DNA of 5,087 nucleotides from JAAYAY01 sp964563135. Its GTDB lineage: Bacteria; Planctomycetota; Planctomycetia; Pirellulales; Thermoguttaceae. Made by a program: the position numbers and the translations under genes. Below are positions 1 to 5,087 of this stretch, piece by piece. The notes beneath the pieces were generated by a model. The model worked only from the letters and a program-made list of their open reading frames with translations, made no database searches and was not told the DNA's origin. Positions within the stretch are counted from its first letter, which is position 1; every line of letters begins with the position of its first letter. The stretch covers positions 1 to 5,087 of the forward strand of contig CAZLWV010000264.1 of the NCBI GenBank assembly GCA_964563135.1. Direction: 5' to 3'.

Positions 1-1667
1 CCGAGGCGGCTTTTGAGGCGGCCGATCAGTTAGGGTTCTATTACCAGGTGGAATGCTGCTCCTGGGCGAACCAGGGGGCGAGCCTCGGCAACGGCGATCC
101 GCTCGACTCGTGGATCTACGCCGAAACGGACCGGATCCTGAAGGCCTACGGCAATCATCCCTCGCTGCTGCTGATGCCCTATGGCAACGAGCCGGCCGGG
201 CCGGGGCAAGGAGGCAAGTTCCTCGGCCCCTGGGTCACCCATTATCGCCAGAAGGACCCGCGGCGGCTTTACACTTCGGCCGCCGGCTGGCCCATCCTCC
301 CGGAGAACCAGTACCACAACGTGCCCGGGCCGCGGATTCAGCAATGGGGACAGGGGCTTGGCAGCCGCATCAACGCCCGCGAGCCGGAAACCATGACCGA
401 CTACACGAGCTTCATCCGCCAGTATTCGGTTCCGGTGGTGTCGCACGAGATCGGCCAATGGTGCGTGTACCCGAACTTCGACGAAATCGCCAAGTACACG
501 GGCCTGCTGAAACCGAAGAATTTCGAGATCTTCCGCGACTTCCTGAACCAGAACCACATGGGAGACCAGGCCCGCGACTTCCTGATGGCCTCCGGCAAGC
601 TCCAGGTGCTCTGCTACAAGGAGGAGATCGAGTCCGCCCTGCGAACGCCGGGCTTCGGCGGCTTCCAGTTGCTCGACCTGCACGACTTCCCCGGCCAGGG
701 CACGGCCCTGGTCGGCGTACTCGACCCCTTCTGGGACTCGAAGCCCTACGTCTCGCCGGAAGAATTCCGCCGCTTCTGCGGACCGACCGTCCCACTGGCC
801 CGGTTGCCGAAGCGGGTCTTCACCGAGGGGAACACGCTGGAGGCCAAGATCGAGATCTACCATTTTGGCCCCGCCGATCTGGTCGATGCGGTCGTCACCT
901 GGCAACTCGCCCGCCAGGACGGTGTGAGAGTCCAGCAGGGTCGACTTCCGGCCAGGACCATAGCTGCGGGCAGCCTGACCCCCGTGGGCTCCATCGCGGT
1001 GCTCTTCAAGGGGCTCGACCGGGCCGATCGATTCCGCCTGACCGTGGGCATCGAAGGCACGCAAATCGAGAATGACTGGGATGTCTGGGGCTATCCGTCC
1101 CCGGCCGGCACGCCCGAACCCGAGCAGGTGACCATCGCCGGCCAGCTCGACGAGAAGGCCGTAACGGTTCTCAAGTCGGGCGGGCGGGTGCTGCTGCTGC
1201 TTCCGCCGGCGTCGGTCAAAGCGGATTCGGTCCTCGGGTTCTCGACCGTGTTCTGGAACACGGCCTGGACGCGCAACCAGCCGCCCCACACACTGGGCAT
1301 CCTCTGCAATCCGGCCCATCCGGCCCTGGAGGGATTTCCGACCGAGTATCACACGAACTGGCAGTGGTGGGAACTGATTCACGGTGCGGCCGCGATGACG
1401 CTCGATGGCCTGCCCGCCCAACTGCGCCCGATCGTGCAACCCATCGACACGTGGTTCGAAGCCCGCCGGCTGGGGCTGGTTTTCGAGGCGAAAGCCGCGG
1501 GGGGCCGTTTGCTCGTTTGCTCGATGGATCTCCAGAACCATCTGGCCGCGCGTCCCGTCGCTCGACAGATGCGGCAGAGCCTGCTGAACTATATGCGCGA
1601 CGAAGCATTCAATCCCCAGGTGGAAGTCGACGTGGAGGCGATCCGAGCCCTGACCAGGCCCCTTTAA
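1..1667 (+). CDS. Glycoside hydrolase family 2 (TIM-barrel) protein, 5'-truncated
   Basis: This is the last 554 residues of a larger protein. The frame is open from base 3 and the sequence is already inside a conserved domain, so the GTG at 48 is not a real start. The front part is the C-terminal half of a GH2 TIM barrel. YGNEPAG carries the likely acid/base Glu (codon 189-191) after the Asn typical of GH2, and SHEIGQW carries the likely nucleophile Glu (codon 447-449). They lie 86 residues apart, a spacing normal for the family. The GFQLLDLHDFPGQGTALVG stretch (about 658-714) closes the barrel. A beta-sandwich-like segment follows (about 800-1070). The end (about 1110-1640) is an alpha/beta domain with GGRVLLLLP and GRLLVCSMDL strands. 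GH2 enzymes hydrolyse beta-linked sugars such as galactosides, glucuronides or mannosides; the substrate cannot be told here. The N-terminal sugar-binding domains and any signal peptide lie outside the window. The GH2 fold call is firm; the specificity is unknown. Confidence 0.88.
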   Translation, partial: EAAFEAADQLGFYYQVECCSWANQGASLGNGDPLDSWIYAETDRILKAYGNHPSLLLMPYGNEPAGPGQGGKFLGPWVTHYRQKDPRRLYTSAAGWPILPENQYHNVPGPRIQQWGQGLGSRINAREPETMTDYTSFIRQYSVPVVSHEIGQWCVYPNFDEIAKYTGLLKPKNFEIFRDFLNQNHMGDQARDFLMASGKLQVLCYKEEIESALRTPGFGGFQLLDLHDFPGQGTALVGVLDPFWDSKPYVSPEEFRRFCGPTVPLARLPKRVFTEGNTLEAKIEIYHFGPADLVDAVVTWQLARQDGVRVQQGRLPARTIAAGSLTPVGSIAVLFKGLDRADRFRLTVGIEGTQIENDWDVWGYPSPAGTPEPEQVTIAGQLDEKAVTVLKSGGRVLLLLPPASVKADSVLGFSTVFWNTAWTRNQPPHTLGILCNPAHPALEGFPTEYHTNWQWWELIHGAAAMTLDGLPAQLRPIVQPIDTWFEARRLGLVFEAKAAGGRLLVCSMDLQNHLAARPVARQMRQSLLNYMRDEAFNPQVEVDVEAIRALTRPL

Positions 1668-1986
1668 CCCTTCCAGCGGCAAGATACCCTCACGGTTCTT
1701 ACTCTCACTCCTACTCCCAAATCTTCACGGACACATTCTGCCCCATAGGTGATTCAGCAGGTCGAGATCGTGGAAAACCGGCCCGCATCCAGGTGCGGGG
1801 GCAGGCGTTTGCCTCGGCCGCCCAGGTCGGTGTGGTCCTGCAGGAACAGCCCTGAGTCCGCACCGGACAAAATCGGATCGTGTCGGGCACCTCAGAGACA
1901 TGCTGTACGGGAGACACGGCGGCGTGTCGCATGTCGAGCCAGCGTGCACCTCCCCAGACCCCCAAGAATCGCGCATACTACGGAGT
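1668..1986. other. Intergenic stretch with several inverted repeats
   Basis: These 319 bases lie between the glycosidase stop and the reductase start and contain no gene I can support. The first 75 bases are pyrimidine-rich on the + strand (repeated CTCAC/CTAC/TTC) with no hairpin plus T-run, so no intrinsic terminator is evident for the glycosidase. Further on are four inverted repeats: CCCGCA/TGCGGG (1782-1787 with 1794-1799), GTCCG/CGGAC (1856-1860 with 1864-1868), a 13-bp bulged stem at 1897-1935, and the palindrome at 1974-1989. The bases around 1775-1855 have a coding-like GC pattern in two frames but no start, ribosome-binding site or recognisable domain. Confidence 0.6.
1897..1935 (+). 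promoter_or_regulatory. Bulged stem-loop in the leader of the reductase gene
   Basis: GACATGC (1897-1903) pairs exactly with GCATGTC (1929-1935). GACACG (1913-1918) pairs exactly with CGTGTC (1923-1928) around a GCGG loop. The two helices stack with a 9-base bulge (1904-1912) on the left side, giving 13 perfect pairs. The structure ends 51 bases before the reductase start codon. It has no trailing T-run, so it is not an intrinsic terminator. A role as an mRNA leader element or protein-binding site is inference only. Confidence 0.4.
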
Positions 1987-1989
1987 ATG
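1974..1989 (+). promoter_or_regulatory. Perfect palindrome over the RBS and start codon (operator-like or masking hairpin)
   Basis: CATACT-ACGG-AGTATG is an inverted repeat with exact 6-base arms. Its right half contains the GGAG (1982-1985) and the ATG (1987-1989) of the downstream reductase. As DNA it looks like a dimeric repressor operator; as RNA it would hide the initiation region. The left arm CATACT also matches a -10 hexamer at four of six positions. Transcription starting there would give an almost leaderless mRNA, but no matching -35 box is seen. The repeat is directly visible; its function is inferred. Confidence 0.45.
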
Positions 1990-2955
1990 ATATGTCGCTC
2001 ACTGATTACCGGAATCTCGGGATTTGTCGGCGGGTTCCTGGCGGAACACCTGCTCCAGTGTGGTGAAGACGTGCTGGGAACGTCGCCCGACGGGCGGTGG
2101 TTGCCCGACTCGTCGGAACTGCTGCGGCAGGAGGCGAGCCAGCCGGTCGCGTGGGACCTGGCGCGCGCAGGCGGACTGCCGCCAGCGGGCCGCGAGAGAA
2201 TCGAGACCTTCGCTCCCCAAGTGATCTACCATCTGGCTGCGCTCAGCGTTCAGGACGACTGCGGCCAGGACAGGCCGAGTTCCCGGGCGACGGCGATCAA
2301 CGTGAACGGAACCCGCCAGGTGCTCGAGCTGGCCGCCAGGCTGCCCGCGCGCCCCCGGGTGCTGTTCGTTTCGTCGGCCCACGTTTACGCCCCGGTCGAC
2401 CGCAGCTGCCCGCAGGTTTCGGAAGACGCCCCTCTCGGGCCAACGCGGGCCTATGGAATGACCAAACTGGCGGCGGAGCGGGAGGTGTACCGCGCCGGCC
2501 AGGAGTGGGGATGCGACGCGGTAATCGCCCGCGCATTTCAACACACCGGACCGCGGCAGGTGCCCCGGCTCATGCTGCCCCAGTGGGTCCGCCAGGTGGC
2601 GGCCGGCGACACGACCGCGATCGAGATCTACACCCGCGACGCCTGGTTCGATCTGTGCGACGTCCGCGACGTGGTGCGGGCCTACCGGCTGCTGGCTCTC
2701 CAGGGAGCATCGGGAGGCATCTATAACGTGGGCACGGGCATCAACCGCCGCAGCGGCGATATCCTTGCTGAGCTTCTGGAGATCGCCGGTTGCGACCGCC
2801 CCGTCGTCGAAACCCGGCCGGGCATGCGTCAGGAACCCATCGCCGACACCCGCCGGCTGGTTGCCTGCACCGGCTGGCAGCCGGCGATCCCGCTCCGGCA
2901 GACCATTGCCGACACCCTGGCCTATTGGCGGGCCGTGCTGTCGCCCTCCAGGTAA
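1987..2955 (+). CDS. rmd: NAD(P)-dependent sugar-nucleotide reductase/epimerase, RMD-like
   Basis: A 322-residue extended SDR, the normal length for this class, probably cytoplasmic. Counting from the ATG at 1987, the Rossmann motif G9-x-x-G12-x-x-G15 binds the dinucleotide, YHLAA lies at 81-85, and the catalytic triad is Ser130 (FVSSAHVY), Tyr156 and Lys160 (YGMTK). The segments RAFQHTGPRQ (182-191), DVRDVVRAYRLL (225-236) and IYNVGTG (245-251) resemble GDP-4-dehydro-6-deoxy-D-mannose reductase. That enzyme makes GDP-D-rhamnose from the product of GDP-mannose 4,6-dehydratase. The usual RDF before the DVRD motif is replaced by WFDLC. No dehydratase partner is in the window, so the substrate, and therefore the symbol, is tentative; related GDP-sugar reductases or epimerases remain possible. 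The start at 1987 was chosen because the Rossmann strand begins at once; an upstream ATG at 1900 would add 29 unconvincing residues. The GGAG at 1982 is only one base from this ATG, which is too close for a good ribosome-binding site. Confidence 0.8.
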   Translation: MICRSLITGISGFVGGFLAEHLLQCGEDVLGTSPDGRWLPDSSELLRQEASQPVAWDLARAGGLPPAGRERIETFAPQVIYHLAALSVQDDCGQDRPSSRATAINVNGTRQVLELAARLPARPRVLFVSSAHVYAPVDRSCPQVSEDAPLGPTRAYGMTKLAAEREVYRAGQEWGCDAVIARAFQHTGPRQVPRLMLPQWVRQVAAGDTTAIEIYTRDAWFDLCDVRDVVRAYRLLALQGASGGIYNVGTGINRRSGDILAELLEIAGCDRPVVETRPGMRQEPIADTRRLVACTGWQPAIPLRQTIADTLAYWRAVLSPSR

Positions 2956-3058
2956 CTGGGATACGCTTGCGGCATACCGGGCCGCCTGACCGGGCGGGAT
3001 ACGCTCGGGCGTGCCTGGCGCGTTGCCCATGTGCACCACCTGCCGGGCGTGCGACGAG

Positions 3059-3081
3059 CTTAGGCAGAGCGAAAGAATAAC
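3059..3081 (+). repeat. Left terminal inverted repeat
   Basis: Begins CTTAGGCAGAGCGAAA and ends AATAAC. It is the reverse complement of 3192-3214 except for one G/A difference at 3075. Pairing stops outside 3059 and weakens inside 3081, so the boundaries are sharp. Confidence 0.85.
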
Positions 3082-3095
3082 CTTTACAGTTCATC

Positions 3096-3119
3096 GCACT
3101 GCTTGCGAGCAAGCAGTGC
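3096..3119. repeat. Perfect 11-bp hairpin inside the MITE-like element
   Basis: GCACTGCTTGC (3096-3106) and GCAAGCAGTGC (3109-3119) are exact reverse complements separated only by GA. As RNA or single-stranded DNA this would form a strong, tight hairpin. No U-run follows, so it is not a standard intrinsic terminator. It resembles the core of a REP-type palindrome. Confidence 0.75.
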
Positions 3120-3165
3120 CTCACACGAGGCCAACAGGTGTGCCACGGCCTACTTGTTGGCCGTG
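3118..3165. repeat. Cluster of short, partly mutually exclusive hairpins
   Basis: GCCTC (3118-3122) pairs with GAGGC (3127-3131) around ACAC. GGCCAACA (3129-3136) pairs with TGTTGGCC (3155-3162). CACGGCC (3144-3150) pairs with GGCCGTG (3159-3165). The last two share bases 3159-3162, so only one can form at a time. All lie inside the MITE-like element. The complementarity is visible; any switching role is speculation. Confidence 0.55.
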
Positions 3166-3191
3166 CCGCTGCCAAATCACGAATTGTCAGA

Positions 3192-3214
3192 GTTATTTTT
3201 TCGCTCTGCCTAAG
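3192..3214 (-). repeat. Right terminal inverted repeat
   Basis: Begins GTTATTTTTT and ends CGCTCTGCCTAAG on the + strand, mirroring the left repeat. The six-T run is the only T-rich stretch in the gap and could help end transcripts that read in from the left. The repeat ends 12 bases past the stop codon of the convergent propeller gene. Confidence 0.85.
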
Positions 3215-3226
3215 TGTTGTTCTGCG

Positions 3227-4960
3227 TCACTTCTCTTCGCTGATCGCAAACATGTGGCTGCGGGTGGAGATGTAGAGCGTGTCGCCGATGCCGACCGGCG
3301 AACCGTAAATCGAGTTGCCCATACTGATCTCTTCGATCACTTCGAACTGCTTGTCCAGGCGGATCACGACCAGGTCGGCGTCCTCGTCGCCGATGTAGAT
3401 CTTGCCATCGGCCAGAAGCGGGCCGCCCCATATCGTGGCCAGCATGTCGTGCGTCCAGTAGACGCTGCCTGTCTTTGCATCCAGACAGTGCACGAGCCCG
3501 GAGAAGTCTCCGATCACAAGCAGCCCCTGGCGAATGGCCCCCGATCCGAGGCTTCGGTGCATCGTCTCTTCGAAGGAGAGTTTTCCATCGCCGTCGGCGT
3601 CCTTGCCCCGGTAGTGCCACACGGCCGCCGAGTTTTCGTTGGCAACGACCTTTTCGCCGGCATCCTTGTCGACCGCCGCGTAGCGCCGCGGCGAGACGGG
3701 CCTGCCGGCGGCGTCGACGACCAGCTCGCTGCTCACATCGCCGCGGCGGGTCGGATCGATGCACCACAGATCGCCTTGCCCTTCGCCCGACTCGGGATCC
3801 TCGCCGGTGGCGATATACACGAGCCCGTCGCAAATGAGCGGCGTGGCGACGATGCTGTTGCGATCGCCCACGCCGCCGCCTTCCCACACAGTGTCCTTGG
3901 GATTGCAGTCGAACTTCCAGAGCAGCCTGGGCTTCTTCCAGCCGGCTGCCGGGCGGTTGCCCGCCTTATCGTCTTCCGCCTGCGGCAGGCGTTCCTGGCC
4001 ACTCTGGGATCGGTTCTCATCTCCGGCGGGCTCGGCCAGGAAGCTGTAGAGCCAGCCGTCTCCGCCGGGAAAGATCGCCTGCGGCACCCCGCCCAGCACG
4101 GCGTAGGCCGGGGAGCCCCATTGTCCGTGGAGTATGTTTTCGCCCGGCGAGGCGTCGGCCCAGATCAACTCGCCGCTGGTCTTGTCGAGGGCGATGAAGC
4201 TGGGGGCCTCGGGGGCCGGAATCATTTCCTCGTCGCCAGCCACGCCGTTGGAGGTGCCCACCAGGAGCAGGTTGCCGGCGGCGGTGACCGAGCAGCACGC
4301 CATGTTGTGCTGCCGGCTGCCGAGCCGACCCATCATGTCGAAGATCCAGACGACATCCGACTCGAGCGGCTCCTCGGCGGCCTCGGACTTGTACGGGCCG
4401 TCGTTCTCGCCGTCGCGGAAGCCCTCCGTATCGAGACATACGACCTCGCCACGATTCGTCACGATCCAGAGCCTGTCCCCTTCCACCATGGGCGAACAGC
4501 AGATGCCCTGGTCCGGCCAGTCGATGTCGCGGCCGGCCTCGAGTTTCTCGGCCGAGTACTGCCAGAGGAAAGCGCCGTCGGCCTGATTGAAGGCCAGGAG
4601 GCATCCCAGGTCCACGTCGGACGGGTAACGTTTCAGGTAGCCGGCCCCATTGTTGGTTGCGCAAAACACCTTGCCGCCGGCGATCACAGGGCTCGCATAG
4701 CTTTCGCTGCCCAGCCTGGCGACCCAGCGGATGTTCTCCGCCGTCTCGTTCTTCCACGCCCCGCTGCGGGGATCAAACTGTCCCACGTTCCACGATGTGG
4801 GAAGTTTGCCCGTGTTGGGCACGTTGTTGCGGGCGGGTGATCCACCCCACTGCGGGCAATCCGGCGTGAGCTGGGCGTCCGCCGCAAGACAGGGAATAGG
4901 CCCCCCCAGCACGACGATGGCCAGGAGCAGAATCGTGACGGCTGTGGCAATTCTCAGCAT
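3227..4960 (-). CDS. Secreted PQQ-like beta-propeller repeat protein
   Basis: The product has 577 residues. The ATG at 4960 is preferred over in-frame ATGs further upstream because GAGGAA lies just before it and a Sec signal peptide follows at once: MLR, a hydrophobic core at about 5-20, and likely cleavage near CLAA/D (24-28). The mature N-terminus has PQWGGSPARNN (36-46), frequent in planctomycete proteins of this kind. Propeller blades are marked by repeats of the LD-x-x-TG-x-x-x-W type: LAFNQADGAFLW (122-133), IALDKTSGELIW (256-267), CLDAKTGSVYW (492-502), with further strands at about 396-405 and 528-545. The fold is that of quinoprotein alcohol dehydrogenases, but many such proteins have no proven cofactor or activity, so I give no reaction. 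Odd points are a canonical EF-hand-type loop at 454-465, two vicinal cysteine pairs (154-155, 222-223) and a charged, probably flexible insert at about 311-343. It is convergent with the reductase and has no co-directional neighbour in the window. Confidence 0.85.
   Translation of the reverse strand: MLRIATAVTILLLAIVVLGGPIPCLAADAQLTPDCPQWGGSPARNNVPNTGKLPTSWNVGQFDPRSGAWKNETAENIRWVARLGSESYASPVIAGGKVFCATNNGAGYLKRYPSDVDLGCLLAFNQADGAFLWQYSAEKLEAGRDIDWPDQGICCSPMVEGDRLWIVTNRGEVVCLDTEGFRDGENDGPYKSEAAEEPLESDVVWIFDMMGRLGSRQHNMACCSVTAAGNLLLVGTSNGVAGDEEMIPAPEAPSFIALDKTSGELIWADASPGENILHGQWGSPAYAVLGGVPQAIFPGGDGWLYSFLAEPAGDENRSQSGQERLPQAEDDKAGNRPAAGWKKPRLLWKFDCNPKDTVWEGGGVGDRNSIVATPLICDGLVYIATGEDPESGEGQGDLWCIDPTRRGDVSSELVVDAAGRPVSPRRYAAVDKDAGEKVVANENSAAVWHYRGKDADGDGKLSFEETMHRSLGSGAIRQGLLVIGDFSGLVHCLDAKTGSVYWTHDMLATIWGGPLLADGKIYIGDEDADLVVIRLDKQFEVIEEISMGNSIYGSPVGIGDTLYISTRSHMFAISEEK
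3566..3601 (-). other. EF-hand-type calcium-binding loop in the propeller protein
   Basis: Residues 454-465 read DADGDGKLSFEE. This fits the 12-residue EF-hand loop: Asp at positions 1, 3 and 5, Gly at 6, a hydrophobic residue at 8 and Glu at 12. It sits between VWHYRGK and TMHRSLGSGAIRQG, where related propellers as I recall them run on with a shorter link. The motif is seen directly; calcium binding is inferred. Confidence 0.7.
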
Positions 4961-4963
4961 GGG

Positions 4964-4969
4964 TTCCTC
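4964..4969 (-). promoter_or_regulatory. Ribosome-binding site of the propeller gene
   Basis: The minus strand reads GAGGAA followed by CCC and then the ATG at 4960. This is a good Shine-Dalgarno match with usable spacing, and it fixes the start at 4960 rather than at the upstream ATGs of the same open frame. Confidence 0.75.
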
Positions 4970-5026
4970 AATCGTTGTTTCGCTTTGTTTGAGCCGCGGC
5001 CCCGCCCGCTGCGGCCATCGCAACCA

Positions 5027-5049
5027 CCCTCCCCCCACACCCATCACCC
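5027..5049 (-). promoter_or_regulatory. Possible G-quadruplex tract in the propeller gene leader
   Basis: On the minus strand four G-runs follow each other: GGG (5049-5047), TGAT, GGG (5042-5040), TGT, GGGGGG (5036-5031), A, GGG (5029-5027). This fits the rule of four runs of at least three G with loops of 1-7 bases. The tract lies 67-89 bases upstream of the start codon on the sense strand. Formation in the cell and any regulatory effect are inferred. Confidence 0.4.
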
Positions 5050-5067
5050 ACGCACCGCCATCGCATC

Positions 5068-5080
5068 CCCGTAGGACGGG
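5068..5080. repeat. Short inverted repeat near the right edge
   Basis: CCCGT (5068-5072) and ACGGG (5076-5080) pair around AGG. The following bases TCTCCAG run to the window edge, so a larger repeat may continue beyond it. Little can be said from what is visible. Confidence 0.3.
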
Positions 5081-5087
5081 TCTCCAG

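Larger units (their letters stand above)
3059..3214. mobile_element. MITE-like element with terminal inverted repeats and TA duplication
   Basis: A 156-base non-coding block is bounded by 23-base inverted repeats matching at 22 of 23 positions. The outermost bases read CT-TA-GGCAG on the left and CTGCC-TA-AG on the right. This is what a 148-base element (3063-3210) inserted at the TA of a CTTAAG site with TA duplication would look like, as in the IS630/Tc1-mariner group. There is no transposase inside, and the internal part is filled with hairpins, so it would be non-autonomous. It lies between two convergent genes, 12 bases beyond the stop of the propeller gene, a typical tolerated spot. The repeats are seen directly; mobility and family are inferred. 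A large structured RNA or bidirectional terminator is the alternative. Confidence 0.65.

Noticed and set aside
30..1682. 550-codon open frame on the - strand opposite the glycosidase
   Set aside because: It is a GC-driven shadow. The + strand frame has clear GH2 catalytic motifs, while the - frame shows no recognisable domain.
1782..1799. CCCGCA/TGCGGG hairpin as a glycosidase terminator
   Set aside because: It is 115 bases past the stop and is followed by a GC-rich sequence with no T-run.
1749..1855. Coding-like GC pattern in the gap after the glycosidase, in + and - frames
   Set aside because: There is no start with an RBS, the reading is under 40 residues and no domain is recognised. It could be a gene remnant but this cannot be supported.
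1900..1986. Upstream in-frame ATG at 1900 as the reductase start
   Set aside because: It would add 29 residues with no similarity to the family ahead of the Rossmann strand, and it would run through the bulged stem-loop and the palindrome.
2958..3005. Direct repeat GGGATACGCT (2958-2967 and 2996-3005) with a small CCGCC/GGCGG hairpin between, after the reductase stop
   Set aside because: The repeat is only 10 bases with two copies, and the hairpin is short without a T-run. It is too weak to call a terminator or repeat family.
3011..4840. 609-codon open frame on the + strand opposite the propeller gene
   Set aside because: It is a shadow. It runs through the MITE-like element and lies antisense to a gene with a signal peptide, RBS and propeller repeats.
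4961..5047. Upstream in-frame ATGs at 5047 and 5044 as the propeller start
   Set aside because: They would put 29-30 polar and basic residues before the signal peptide, while a good RBS lies directly before 4960.

Overview
The window looks like a piece of a high-GC bacterial chromosome. The gene content suggests the Planctomycetota or a related environmental lineage. This rests on three things: a secreted PQQ-like beta-propeller protein with an N-terminal QWGGSPARNN motif, a large GH2-type glycosidase with a C-terminal alpha/beta domain, and long spurious antisense ORFs caused by GC-rich codon use. The phylum is an inference from protein style, not from a marker gene.

Layout. From the left edge to 1667 on the + strand is the 3' part of a glycoside hydrolase family 2 (TIM-barrel) gene; its start lies outside the window. 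Next comes a 319-base non-coding stretch holding several inverted repeats. One of them is a perfect 16-base palindrome that overlaps the ribosome-binding site and start codon of the next gene. From 1987 to 2955 (+) is an extended short-chain dehydrogenase/reductase that resembles GDP-4-dehydro-6-deoxy-D-mannose reductase. From 4960 down to 3227 (-) is a secreted PQQ-like beta-propeller protein of 577 residues, convergent with the reductase. The 271-base gap between the two convergent genes holds a MITE-like element of about 150 bases. It has near-perfect 23-base terminal inverted repeats, an apparent TA target duplication and internal hairpins. The right end (4961-5087) is the G-rich (sense strand) leader of the propeller gene.

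How the genes relate. The glycosidase and the reductase share a strand but are separated by over 300 bases, so an operon is not supported. One gene breaks down glycans, one probably makes a deoxysugar nucleotide, and one is an extracytoplasmic propeller of unknown activity. I see no pathway linking the three. No tRNA, rRNA, CRISPR array, phage gene or transposase is visible. The most interesting non-coding items are the MITE-like element at 3059-3214 and the palindrome-masked start at 1974-1989. I did not find a convincing new multi-gene system.
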